Below are positions 1 through 8,975 of a stretch of 52,207 nt of DNA, piece by piece. Every line of letters starts with the position of its first letter. Positions within the stretch are counted from its first letter, which is position 1. Position numbers and translations under genes: made by a program. Below the pieces are notes generated by a model that saw only the letters and a list, made by a program, of their open reading frames with translations, had not been told where the DNA came from and did no database searches. This stretch comes from Laspinema palackyanum D2a (GTDB taxonomy: Bacteria; Cyanobacteriota; Cyanobacteriia; Cyanobacteriales; Laspinemataceae), in assembly GCA_025370845.1 (NCBI GenBank), contig JAMXFF010000016.1:67919-120125 (forward strand), written 5' to 3'.

Positions 1-125
1 AGTCGTTCTCTTCAATTGTTCGTAGTAACGACTTCAGTCGTTCTCTTCAATTGTTCGTAGTAACGACTTCAGTCGTTCTCTTCAATTGTTCGTAGTAACG
101 ACTTCAGTCGTTATCCGATCGCCCA
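1..125. repeat. 35-bp palindromic tandem repeat array, cut by window edge
   Basis: Units of 35 bp start at 1, 36, 71 and 106. Each holds the core TTCGTAGTAACGACTTCAG followed by TCGTT, so AACGACT and AGTCGTT form a palindrome. The same core returns at 15881-16366, 18671-18868, 37020-37218 and 51091-51117. There are no variable spacers, so it is not a CRISPR. The array probably continues to the left of the window. Confidence 0.9.
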
Positions 126-297
126 GCATTCAGGGAGTGCCAGCCTCTTACTCTAGTCTGAACGAGCAAGATGTGATGCCTCCGGCACGCTTCGCGAACG
201 CACTCTTTTCATAAGCATTTCTATAATCCATAATAAGATTTGTACCACAACCGGCGATGCCGGTGCCTGCTTGATCGGATTGGATTAACCCGCAACC
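126..297. other. Intergenic region with a dispersed repeat (about 160-203)
   Basis: About 160-203 carries a GAGCAAGATG...GCCTCCGGCA...CTTCGCG..CGCACTC block. A diverged copy lies at about 51143-51185. This looks like one of the small dispersed repeats of the genome. No gene is seen here. Confidence 0.5.
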
Positions 298-1377
298 ATG
301 AGACAAAAAATCTGGATTCTGCTGCTGTGCCTGCTGAGTGCGATCGCCATCATCTTAGTGAGTCTGACTCGCCATCCCTCCCCCGTATCCTTTGACCCAC
401 CACCGGATGCTCCTCTCTCACAGCAACCCGCAAATCCAGTCCCCACCCGTCCCGAACCCAGTCCCCTGAGCATGAAATTCAGGCGTGCTCCCGTAGTTGT
501 CCCCGATCGCCTGATGGCAGATTTAGAAGCATTAGCCTTTGATCGCTCAACCCCAGATAGCCGAGAACAGTCCCGAGAGTATATCCGCAGTCGCCTCGTA
601 GCAGCAGGATGGACACCGCAATCTCAACCCTTTGCAGACGGAATCAACCTGATTGCCAAAAAACCGGGTAGGAATCCCGAAGCGGGAAGTATCCTCCTCG
701 GCGCACATTATGATACTGTTCCCGGTTCTGCCGGTGCCAGTGATAATGGCAGTGGGGTGGCGGTGTTGTTAGAAGTGGCGCGACTGTTGCAGGACCGACA
801 AACCGAGCGATCGCTAGAGTTGGCCTTTTTTGACTTAGAGGAAATCGGATTACATGGCAGTTTTGCCTTTGCCAGCGATCCGAACTTAGTGGCGGACTTG
901 CGCGGTGCGATCGTGGTGGATATGGTGGGATATGCTTGTTATCAAGTGGGATGTCAGGATTATCCCAGTCAACTTCCGATTCAACCGCCAAGCGATCGCG
1001 GTGATTTTATTGCCGTTATTGGAGATACGGAACATTTACCCCTGCTGGAAGTGTTCCAGATGGAAACGGCGGCTGATTTACCCCCGGTTTATACTTTGCC
1101 CGTTCCCTTTAAAGGCTTGTTAATTCCCGATACCCTACGAAGTGATCATGCTCCCTTTTGGTATCATGGGATTGGGGCGGTTTTAGTGACGGATACAGGG
1201 AATTTGCGATCGCCTCACTACCATCAACCCAGTGATACCCCCCTTCAGATTGATCGGCCCTTTTTTATCGGTTCTGCACAACGGATTGCCGATGCGATCA
1301 TGACATTATTAGAGAGTCAGGGAAGTTTAGAAACTAACTCGATTCGGACTGAGGCTTTCTTTGGAGATGTAAGCTGA
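298..1377 (+). CDS. M28-family zinc aminopeptidase, membrane-anchored or secreted
   Basis: This is a 359-residue protein with an N-terminal hydrophobic segment (about residues 5-23) that should act as a signal peptide or anchor, followed by a proline-rich spacer to about residue 60. The M28 metal-site pattern is visible: GAHYDTVPG (about 135), DNGSGVAVLLE (about 149), the EE pair in DLEEIGLHGS (about 180), VVDMVGY (about 205) and SDHAPFW (about 281). Known M28 enzymes bind two zincs and remove N-terminal residues from peptides or release glutaminyl groups. Export to the periplasm or thylakoid lumen is inferred from the N-terminus. It lies alone upstream of tldD, so no specific substrate can be given. 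Confidence 0.88.
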   Translation: MRQKIWILLLCLLSAIAIILVSLTRHPSPVSFDPPPDAPLSQQPANPVPTRPEPSPLSMKFRRAPVVVPDRLMADLEALAFDRSTPDSREQSREYIRSRLVAAGWTPQSQPFADGINLIAKKPGRNPEAGSILLGAHYDTVPGSAGASDNGSGVAVLLEVARLLQDRQTERSLELAFFDLEEIGLHGSFAFASDPNLVADLRGAIVVDMVGYACYQVGCQDYPSQLPIQPPSDRGDFIAVIGDTEHLPLLEVFQMETAADLPPVYTLPVPFKGLLIPDTLRSDHAPFWYHGIGAVLVTDTGNLRSPHYHQPSDTPLQIDRPFFIGSAQRIADAIMTLLESQGSLETNSIRTEAFFGDVS

Positions 1378-1468
1378 GCGAATGCCGAGGCAGTACATCG
1401 ACTGCCCCTGCCCGAATGATTTAGATTGGCTATAGAATTAAGGGGAACATTTAACTTGGGAACCCGTT

Positions 1469-2956
1469 ATGTTAGAAGCGCCCACCCAGATCACCCATCA
1501 GGATTTAGCCACTGAAGCGATCGCCTTGATTCGGCAAGCGGGGTGTGAGTATGGGGAGATCCGTCTGTGTCGTTATCGCGATCGCAGTTTAACCGCCCGC
1601 GATCGGTCCTTAAGCAACTTGAGCGATCGCGTGAGTGCCGGATTTGGGGTGCGGGTGTTACATCAAGGGTCTTGGGGATTTGCGGCGAGTCCCCGCAGAA
1701 CCGCAGCAGAAGTTAGACGAATTGTGGCCCTCGCGGTGGAAATTGCCAAAGGCAGTCACCTCACGCAACAGACGCCGGTGAAGTTAGTCCCGGTAGAGGC
1801 ATATCAGGATAGTTATAGGACCCCGATTGCCATTGACCCGTTTACGATTCCTATTGAGGAGCAAGCGGCGTTATTGTTAGAGATTAATGAGCGGTTGTTA
1901 GGGTATGGCGATCGCGGGATTAAAAAAGCTTCGTCTTTCCTACGCTTTACCCAGGAACAGAAAATTTTTGCTTCAACGGAAGGGTCGCTGATCGAACAAA
2001 CGATTTACCGCAGTTATCCAGGATATAATTGTACCGCGATTGCCAATGGAGATGCCCAAAGTCGCAGTTATGAACGGCCTCCCTTGAATTGTGGCTATGA
2101 ACATATTGATAGGGCAGATTTGCTGGGGGAAGTGGACCGCGTGGCAACGGAGGCGATCGCCAAAGTTTATGCTCCCAAGGGCCCTTCAGGAATTAAAACT
2201 ACTTTAATCCTAAAACCCACGAATCTCTTTCTCACTATTCATGAATCCGTCGGACATCCCACGGAACTCGATCGCGTGTATGGTTACGAAGCGAACTTTG
2301 CCGGGACCAGCTTTGCCACCACCGACGGCTTGGGAAGCCTACAATATGCGGCCCCTTGGGTCAATTTCAAGGCCGATCGCACCCAACCGGGGGGACGGGG
2401 AACAATGGGATATGACGATGAAGGAGTTGTATCACAAGAATGGTACGTTGTCAAGGAGGGAATTTTAGTCGATTATCTCACCGATCGCGAGACGGCAGCG
2501 CGACTGGGACGAGGGAGCAGTAATGGATGTGCTTATGCGGATAGTTGGTATAACGTGCCGATGGTGCGGATTCCCAATTTGGGGTTAGAACCGGGACCGG
2601 AAGGGGGGAGTCATACAGCGACTCTCGCCGAAGTGATCGCCGATACCGAAGACGGGATTTTAATTGATGGGATTGGTAGCTATTCCATCGACCAACAACG
2701 GCGAAATTTTCAATTTGGCGGCGATGCCTTTTGGCAAGTCAAAAAAGGAAAAGTTGTGGGAATGTTAAAAGATGTCACCTATCAGGCGATGACTACGGAT
2801 TTTTGGAAAAGTGTGGATGCGATCGGGCCAAAATCTGAGCAGATTCAGTGTGGCACCAATCTCTGTGGAAAAGGAGAACCGATGCAGATTGCCCAAATGA
2901 CTCATGCCTGTGTCCCGGTCAGAGTTAGGGACATTTTCATTGGCGGCCCTTCTTAA
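1469..2956 (+). CDS. tldD: TldD family metalloprotease
   Basis: At 495 residues this has TldD length. The zinc-binding HExxxH motif appears as HESVGHPTE at about residues 258-266, which marks the catalytic subunit of the TldD/TldE heterodimer. That complex degrades unfolded peptides inside its barrel and in other bacteria trims antitoxin CcdA or RiPP precursors such as microcin B17. The partner without the motif is encoded 4 kb downstream (7107-8453) on the same strand. The C-terminus (IQCGTNLCGKGEPMQIAQ) is typical of the family. ATG at 1469 is the natural start. Confidence 0.93.
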   Translation: MLEAPTQITHQDLATEAIALIRQAGCEYGEIRLCRYRDRSLTARDRSLSNLSDRVSAGFGVRVLHQGSWGFAASPRRTAAEVRRIVALAVEIAKGSHLTQQTPVKLVPVEAYQDSYRTPIAIDPFTIPIEEQAALLLEINERLLGYGDRGIKKASSFLRFTQEQKIFASTEGSLIEQTIYRSYPGYNCTAIANGDAQSRSYERPPLNCGYEHIDRADLLGEVDRVATEAIAKVYAPKGPSGIKTTLILKPTNLFLTIHESVGHPTELDRVYGYEANFAGTSFATTDGLGSLQYAAPWVNFKADRTQPGGRGTMGYDDEGVVSQEWYVVKEGILVDYLTDRETAARLGRGSSNGCAYADSWYNVPMVRIPNLGLEPGPEGGSHTATLAEVIADTEDGILIDGIGSYSIDQQRRNFQFGGDAFWQVKKGKVVGMLKDVTYQAMTTDFWKSVDAIGPKSEQIQCGTNLCGKGEPMQIAQMTHACVPVRVRDIFIGGPS

Positions 2957-3369
2957 AGAAGGGTGGAGTCAACTCCCCGAATCCATGAAACCCGGTTGCT
3001 GAATTCATCAAAAATAGAGCAAGTGGTAGGGACTGTTCCCCAGTCCCCATTCTGTGAGTCACCGGGAAGAAAAAGGTCGGTCCTCTGTGGCCAGAAAATA
3101 CCAGAGGCCCGACTCAATTTATCAAAAATTCAAAAAAACAGGGAGACAAGGGCAGAGATTGCGGATAGAATCAGAGTAATAAAACTCGCTTGAGCCCAAA
3201 ATATAGGAGTAACCTGACCCCGAGCAGCAAGCACAAAAAACAATTGGAATAAGACCCAGAGAAATCCTTGCTTTTGAACCTTACCGTCCGGCTATCCCCG
3301 ACGACTATAAAAAAAAGCGGTTTTCTTCAGATTTCCCTTAAAAATGTTATTCAATAAAAACACCGATTG
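2957..3369. other. Intergenic region with a 12-bp inverted repeat
   Basis: This 413-base gap has no convincing gene. An inverted repeat at 3076-3113 (arms GTCGGTCCTCTG and CAGAGGCCCGAC, one mismatch, 14-base loop) could form a hairpin, but no T-run follows. A shorter hairpin (GGGACTG/CAGTCCC) sits near 3030-3050. AT-rich sequence just before 3370 may hold the promoter of the next gene. I saw no recognisable c-di-GMP riboswitch. Confidence 0.5.
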
Positions 3370-6252
3370 ATGCCACAACTAAAACTCAGCGATTCCATAC
3401 TCAATCGCCAAGAACTAGCGTCGTTGGATGTGTTGGTTTCCCCCATCTGGATTTGGGACTTGGACCAAAATCAGGTGTGGTGGGCAAACGCTGCGGCCCT
3501 AACTCTGTGGGGGGTAAAAAGCATAGCAAAACGGCCTGAAGGAACTTGGAGTAACCCATTTGACGAGAATTCAAGCGGGATTGAACTCGACCTAGAACAA
3601 TTAGAGCAGGGTACAACAGTGGTGAAACAATGGACCTTTCAAGCGGATGGTGAACCCGTATCCATTCGATGTGCTTGTTCGGGAATTCGGATTGAATCGG
3701 GAAGAATGGGGGTCTTAGTCGAGGGAATGACGGAGGTCATGAAACGCCATGACTGGGAACTCTGGCGGTCGAATGAAGTGCTCAAGCAGGCAACGGTGAT
3801 GATTTCCCTGTACAAAGCCGATGGCACGATGGTGATGCAAAACCCGGTGGCAAAACGGTGTTATGGGGAGGGAAATAGGGAAAAAAACGCTTGGAAAGAG
3901 CGATTTGTCCAGAGTAGTGATGGGGAACAAGCGTTAGCTTGTCTTGAGAAGGGGAATGTCTTCTATCATGAAACCCAGATGCAAACGTTGCAGGGGGTGC
4001 GCTGGCACGCGGTGGAGATTCGCAATGCCAAGGATCCGGTGACGGGCGATCGCGCGATTTTGGTGAATGAGAAAGATATTACGGAACTCAAGGAAGCGGC
4101 AGTCCAACTCCAACAGCGCGATCGCCTCTTAGAAGGGGTGGCATTAGCAACCTACGCGCTATTAACCGCCCCCAATCTATCTGAGGCGATTTCTAAGGCA
4201 TTAGCTGAATTAGGAAATGCTGCCGGAGTCGATCGCGCCTACCTGGTGGAAAATTACCAAAGTCTGACCGAAGAACATCTGATGCGGATCTGCTGGGAAT
4301 GGGTTGGGGAGGGAATTACTTCCTCGAAGGAGAAACCGGAATTCCAAACCCTTTCTTATGAGGAAAATTTACCGGGATGGTATGAGACCCTCTGTGCCGG
4401 AAAAGCGATCGGTCTCAGGGTTAAAGACTTAAGTGACAATGAACGAAGGCTGTTAGAAGCACAAGGGATTCAATCGATTTTAATCATGCCGATCGCCATT
4501 GAAGGGCGGTTTTGGGGGTTTATTGGCTTTAACGATTGCCATCATCAACGGCAATGGTCCGAAACAGAAGAATCAATTTTGAAAGCGGCAGCGGGAAGCA
4601 TTGGAGGGGCAATCGCCCGCCACCAAGCCGAGTCTAAATTGGCGACCTTGAATGCTCAGTTAGAGGCGATCGTGGAGGAACGCACCGCCAAATTAAAAGC
4701 CGCCAATGATCGACTCCGAGCGGAAATTTCTGAAAAAGCTAAAATCGAAGAAAAATTACGCCATAATGCGTTTCATGATGCCCTAACTGAACTGCCCAAC
4801 CGGACGTTATTTATGCAAGAACTGCGTCAGGAGTGGGAACGGGGGAAACAAAATCCTAACTATTTATTTGCGGTGCTATTTTTGGATCTGGATCGGTTCA
4901 AAGTGATTAATGATAGTTTGGGACATGGGGTGGGCGATCGCCTGTTGATTGAGATTGCCGAACGCCTTCGCAAGACCCTGGCAGTGCGTCCCCATAGTTT
5001 CCGACGCAATGAACACGCGATCGCCCGCCTGGGAGGGGATGAATTTGCTATCCTCCTCAAAGATATCCGCGCCTTACGCACCGCAAGGCGCGTGGCAGAA
5101 CGAATTCACGCTTGCTTAACCCGTCCTTTTGCGATCGAAGGACAAGAAGTGTTTACCAGTGTGAGTATTGGGATTGCTCTGAGTTCCCGGGGTTACGAAC
5201 GCCCCGAGGACCTGTTACGGGATGCGGATATCGTCATGTACCGCGCCAAAGCCCTGGGACGCTCTCGCCATGAGGTGTTTGATACCGCCATGCATGATCG
5301 GGTGGTGCGATTGCTCAAGCTAGAAAATGACCTGCGGCGCGCCTTTTCCGAAGGAGAAAAGCGATCGACCAATCCCCGGTTTTACCTGTCTCCCACCCCG
5401 GATTCACAGAACAATGAGAGTGCAGAAGAATTGGGGATTCAGACCCCATCCCTGCCCTTTAATTCCGTCAAAAAACCCTCCGCTTTTACCTTGCATTATC
5501 AGCCGATTGTTTGCCTAAAAACCGGACGCATTGAAGGATTTGAGGCGCTCTTGCGATGGGAACATCCTGAGTTGGGGTTAGTGCCACCGGGGGAATTTAT
5601 CTCCATCGCCGAGGAAACCGGCTTAATTGCCCCCCTCGGTCAATGGGTACTCCGTGAGGCGTGCCAACAGTTGCGTATCTGGCAAGACCAATTTCCCCAA
5701 TTATTACCCTTAACCGTGGCAGTTAACCTATCGGGACGACAATTTTCCCGGGTTGATTTAATCTCACAAGTGGATCGGATTTTGGCCGAAACCGGGATCG
5801 AGGGCAGTATGTTAAAACTGGAAATTACGGAAAGCGCGATCGTGGATAATCCCGAATTAGCCACGGAAATGCTGTTGCAGCTTAAACAGCGGAAAATTAA
5901 CCTCTGCATGGATGACTTTGGCACCGGCTATTCTTCTTTGAGCTACTTACATCAGTTTCCCCTCGATACGTTGAAAATTGACCGATCGTTTGTGAATCGG
6001 ATTGGAGTGGAGGGAGAAAATTCTGAAATCGTGATGACAATTGTGAGCTTGGCTCACGATTTGGGCATGGAAGTAATTGCCGAAGGGGTAGAAACATCGG
6101 CCCAGTTAGAGAAACTTCAACAACTGGGATGTGCGATGGCTCAAGGGTATCTGTTCTCACCCCCGGTTGATAGTGAACAGGCGACTCAATTGCTCATTCA
6201 GGAAGGAAAATTAGTCACAAAGTTGGTAACATTGGATAGACCCACCGGATGA
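3370..6252 (+). CDS. PAS-PAS-GAF-GGDEF-EAL c-di-GMP turnover protein
   Basis: This is a cytosolic sensor protein of 960 residues. Two PAS-like segments (about 20-240) lead into a GAF domain (about 255-410), a coiled coil (about 415-465), a GGDEF domain (GGDEF near 557) and an EAL domain (EAL near 725). The GGDEF motif is intact, so diguanylate cyclase activity is plausible, but no RxxD inhibitory site is seen just upstream. EAL residues also look intact: EALLRWEH, NLSGRQF, LEITES, DDFGTGYSS, KIDRSF, EGVET and QGYLFSPP. An extra stretch of about 45 residues lies between the two catalytic domains. ATG at 3370 is preferred over the in-frame TTG at 3367. Confidence 0.93.
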   Translation: MPQLKLSDSILNRQELASLDVLVSPIWIWDLDQNQVWWANAAALTLWGVKSIAKRPEGTWSNPFDENSSGIELDLEQLEQGTTVVKQWTFQADGEPVSIRCACSGIRIESGRMGVLVEGMTEVMKRHDWELWRSNEVLKQATVMISLYKADGTMVMQNPVAKRCYGEGNREKNAWKERFVQSSDGEQALACLEKGNVFYHETQMQTLQGVRWHAVEIRNAKDPVTGDRAILVNEKDITELKEAAVQLQQRDRLLEGVALATYALLTAPNLSEAISKALAELGNAAGVDRAYLVENYQSLTEEHLMRICWEWVGEGITSSKEKPEFQTLSYEENLPGWYETLCAGKAIGLRVKDLSDNERRLLEAQGIQSILIMPIAIEGRFWGFIGFNDCHHQRQWSETEESILKAAAGSIGGAIARHQAESKLATLNAQLEAIVEERTAKLKAANDRLRAEISEKAKIEEKLRHNAFHDALTELPNRTLFMQELRQEWERGKQNPNYLFAVLFLDLDRFKVINDSLGHGVGDRLLIEIAERLRKTLAVRPHSFRRNEHAIARLGGDEFAILLKDIRALRTARRVAERIHACLTRPFAIEGQEVFTSVSIGIALSSRGYERPEDLLRDADIVMYRAKALGRSRHEVFDTAMHDRVVRLLKLENDLRRAFSEGEKRSTNPRFYLSPTPDSQNNESAEELGIQTPSLPFNSVKKPSAFTLHYQPIVCLKTGRIEGFEALLRWEHPELGLVPPGEFISIAEETGLIAPLGQWVLREACQQLRIWQDQFPQLLPLTVAVNLSGRQFSRVDLISQVDRILAETGIEGSMLKLEITESAIVDNPELATEMLLQLKQRKINLCMDDFGTGYSSLSYLHQFPLDTLKIDRSFVNRIGVEGENSEIVMTIVSLAHDLGMEVIAEGVETSAQLEKLQQLGCAMAQGYLFSPPVDSEQATQLLIQEGKLVTKLVTLDRPTG

Positions 6253-6645
6253 GTCTGGGTTAAGGGTCTGAAGGAGGGGTTCAATGGCGCGATCGCTAGT
6301 CTTGATAAGCCAAATACACCGCCACTAAAAACTCCTAGGCGGATACCTTTTGAGTCAAAGAACCCTCCATAATCGCCTGTTTAACCTGACTGGCTAATTG
6401 ACGACCCATTTTCCCTCGCGCCTCGGGGTGCGATCGCCTAGGGAATCAACCCTATTATTGCGGCAGGGGACAAGAAACCGAGTTTCTCAGAGAAATTGTC
6501 CTCAAGTTATCATCATTTTGGGCCAGAAACCCAGTTTCTCACCGCTATCGGATGGGAAATCTAAGATTGATAAAGGAAGGCGATCGGGCTGTTTCACCCC
6601 TGTCAGATTGTGGTATTGTAGAGTTATCCCAATTGGTGATTAGCG
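6253..6645. repeat. Intergenic region with AGAAACC..GGTTTCT palindromic repeats
   Basis: The region has no gene I can support. Near 6473-6490 it contains AGAAACCGAGTTTCTCAG and near 6532-6542 AGAAACCCAGTTTCT. Both belong to the short palindrome family that also occurs around 21739-21841, 22326-22388 and 22800-22860. Each can form a small hairpin. Confidence 0.6.
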
Positions 6646-6888
6646 ATGGAAGGATCTGTCAGTATTCATATTCCCCAAAAACTCCTAGAAAGCGCCCAAC
6701 GCCTGAGCAGTCCGGATGAAACTTTAAATGATGTCGTCATCCTGGCATTGGATCGAGAAGTGCGCCGTCGGAAAGGATTAGCTGCCCATCAAAAAATTCT
6801 AGCTCTCAACAAAGAATTACCGCCCCAACCGGATGATACTGAAGTGATTAATCAGATTAGAGAAAGCGAGGGACGAGAGGATTTATAA
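6646..6888 (+). CDS. Small antitoxin-like protein, orphan
   Basis: This 80-residue, charged protein begins with a short beta-like segment (SVSIHIPQKLLESAQRL) followed by helices, which resembles the ribbon-helix-helix or coiled N-termini of type II antitoxins. The C-terminus is acidic and probably disordered (PPQPDDTEVINQIRESEG), again as in antitoxins. No PIN, ParE or RelE partner is found in the 218 bases downstream. It may be an orphan antitoxin, a transcriptional regulator or an uncharacterised conserved protein; the family assignment is an inference. Confidence 0.6.
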   Translation: MEGSVSIHIPQKLLESAQRLSSPDETLNDVVILALDREVRRRKGLAAHQKILALNKELPPQPDDTEVINQIRESEGREDL

Positions 6889-7106
6889 TCATCTTTCGCT
6901 ATCGGGATTTGAGGAGGTCTTTTAATCTCCAATTTTATCTACAATTTAATCTTGCTGACCAATTTATAAACGTTAATTGTTGACTCTAGGCAGGTAAGCC
7001 CTATATCTTGAGTGCCCTTTAAAACCGAAGCAAAAACGAAAATCTACCCACCCCTTATCTCCCCAGATGATAAAATAAACTCTAAGCTCTCAAGTTTAAA
7101 AATTTT

Positions 7107-8453
7107 ATGACCCCAGCAACTGCCCCCATTTTAATGAGTGAGGACCAAGCCTTATCCTTGGTGGAATCGACCCTGAAGCAATCCGAAGCGGATGGCGTAT
7201 TTGTAAGCCTGAGTGAGGGGGAATCTTCCCTGAGTCGGTTTTCTGAAAATCAAATTACCCAAAATATTAGTCGCAGTCGGTTTAATCTGACAATTACCAG
7301 TTATTTTGGCAAGCGGAGTGCTTCCGCATCGACTTCGGAACAGGATCCGGAGGCGATCGCAGAAACAGTGAGGCGATCGCAAGAATTGGCGCGAATTGCG
7401 CCGGAGGACCCGGAATGGGTTCCCCTCCTCGAACCCCAATCCTATGATCGCCGGATTCCAGGTTTTGATGAGGCAACTGCCACAGTTTCTCCCCTGCGGC
7501 GAGGAGAAATGGTTAAAGAAGTTTGTGAGAAGGCAGCACAATCGGGGGTGGAAAGTTCCGGGACCTTGAGTGTTGCTGCCACAAGTCGGGCGATCGGTAA
7601 TTCTCTGGGGGTATTGGCGAGCGATCGCAAAACAGAGGCGGAGTTCAGTGTTACGGCTAAAATTGGTAAAGGTTCGAGTTGGACTTCTCGGACGGCGTTT
7701 GCGATCGATCGCCTCCCGATCGCCGAGATGACCGAACAGGCGATCGCCCGGTCCATTGCCTGCCAATCTCCCCGCAAAATTCAACCTGGTATATATCCCG
7801 TCATCTTTGATGCAGCAGCGTTTGCCGACTTACTCCCTTGGGTCATTTGGAATTTAGATGCAAGGGCGGCAGATGAAGGGCGATCGTTCATGTCTCACAC
7901 CGATGCAGCAGGCAAATCCGCCGGGAATCGTGTCGGAGAAGCCCTGTTTAGCCCCTTGGTCCAAGTCCAGCGTAATCCCGCCCATCCCTTATTGCAATCC
8001 GGCACATTTTTCGAGGATGGATTGAGTAATACCTCCTTGGATATCATCACGGATGGCATTCCCCAAACCCTCTCCTACAGTCGCTATTGGGCGCAACAGC
8101 AGGGCAAACAACCCACGGGGATGATGTATCCGATCGCCATGACGGGTTCCGATGCCAGTCTCGCCGATTTAATTGCCCAAACGCCACAAGGTATCCTAGT
8201 GAGTCGCGCTTGGTATGTGCGCTATATCAATCCGCGCACCTTAGAAGTCACCGGCATGACTCGCGATGGGACATTCTGGATTGAAAATGGGGAAATTGCC
8301 TACCCCATCGAAAACCTGCGTTTTAATCAAAGTTTACCGGAACTGTTGCGGGATGTGGATGCCCTCACAACGGTGCACCGCTTTGGGGGTAGCGTCGTTC
8401 CCGGTGTGCGCGTCAAAGCCTTTAACTTCACCAGTAACACCGATAGTATATAA
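7107..8453 (+). CDS. pmbA: TldE/PmbA family protein, TldD partner
   Basis: The 448-residue protein has the length and pattern of TldE/PmbA: an N-terminal GESSLSRFSENQITQN segment, a central domain, and a C-terminus with FNFTSN. It lacks the HExxxH motif present in the TldD encoded at 1469, as expected of the non-catalytic subunit. Together they would form the TldD/E protease that unfolds and cuts small or unfolded peptides. The two genes share a strand but are separated by the GGDEF-EAL gene and a small gene, so co-transcription is uncertain. ATG at 7107 is preceded by AT-rich sequence with no strong Shine-Dalgarno motif. Confidence 0.9.
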   Translation: MTPATAPILMSEDQALSLVESTLKQSEADGVFVSLSEGESSLSRFSENQITQNISRSRFNLTITSYFGKRSASASTSEQDPEAIAETVRRSQELARIAPEDPEWVPLLEPQSYDRRIPGFDEATATVSPLRRGEMVKEVCEKAAQSGVESSGTLSVAATSRAIGNSLGVLASDRKTEAEFSVTAKIGKGSSWTSRTAFAIDRLPIAEMTEQAIARSIACQSPRKIQPGIYPVIFDAAAFADLLPWVIWNLDARAADEGRSFMSHTDAAGKSAGNRVGEALFSPLVQVQRNPAHPLLQSGTFFEDGLSNTSLDIITDGIPQTLSYSRYWAQQQGKQPTGMMYPIAMTGSDASLADLIAQTPQGILVSRAWYVRYINPRTLEVTGMTRDGTFWIENGEIAYPIENLRFNQSLPELLRDVDALTTVHRFGGSVVPGVRVKAFNFTSNTDSI

Positions 8454-8527
8454 CCTCATCCAGAAAACCTCAAGCGTTAACAGGCAAGGGACCGGAGAGC
8501 AACTTTTCCAGCAACTCTTCAGTCCCT

Positions 8528-8555
8528 CCAAAATTGACCAATTTTGGTTTATAAT
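8528..8555 (+). terminator. Hairpin with short T run, overlapping a -10-like TATAAT
   Basis: CCAAAATT and AATTTTGG form an 8-bp perfect stem with loop GACC, followed by TTTAT. It lies 75 bases after the tldE stop and could end that transcript. A TATAAT at 8550-8555 overlaps its end and could be the -10 element of the DUF1232 gene at 8599, but no well-spaced -35 box is seen. Confidence 0.45.
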
Positions 8556-8598
8556 CGGATTCAGTTGGTTTCTTTAAATTGTTATAAAGTAGGTCTCA

Positions 8599-8910
8599 AT
8601 GAAATTGCCAATATCGATTATTTCTAGCTTATATCGCACAGTCCTCCGCAATCCAAAATATCGGTGGCCCGTTATTTTGGGGAGTTTACTCTATCTGATT
8701 AGTCCGTTTGATATTTCCCCAGATTTCATCCCTATTTTAGGACAAATTGATGATGTGGCTTTGTTGTTTTTATTCGTAGGGGGCATTTCAGAACTACTCA
8801 CCGAATGGATGCAAAGTTTAAATCCCAGTAACGTCCAGGCGGAAGTTCATTCGGAATCCTCCCATCCTGAAACTCAAACCGTTGATGTAGATGCGGTTTC
8901 GGTAGATTAG
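8599..8910 (+). CDS. DUF1232 (YkvA-like) small membrane protein
   Basis: This 103-residue protein has the DUF1232 signature in YLISPFDISPDFIPILGQID (about residues 33-52), followed by a hydrophobic helix (DVALLFLFVGGISELL). The family is a short two-helix membrane domain of unknown function found widely in bacteria and plastids. The C-terminal 30 residues are acidic and low complexity (VQAEVHSESSHPETQTVDVD). Nothing nearby indicates a partner. Confidence 0.85.
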   Translation: MKLPISIISSLYRTVLRNPKYRWPVILGSLLYLISPFDISPDFIPILGQIDDVALLFLFVGGISELLTEWMQSLNPSNVQAEVHSESSHPETQTVDVDAVSVD

Positions 8911-8975
8911 GCGATCGCGTCATCCGGCGAGTTGCTGGTGTTTTGATTGTTCTTTATTTAACTTAGTCATCTATC

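Noticed and set aside
3194-3369. c-di-GMP riboswitch upstream of the GGDEF-EAL gene
   Set aside because: No GEMM-type core or tetraloop receptor pattern was found; only an inverted repeat at 3076-3113.
7152-7784. Minus-strand frame of 210 codons inside tldE
   Set aside because: It overlaps the recognised tldE in antisense and has no family pattern; composition follows the GC-skewed codons of tldE.
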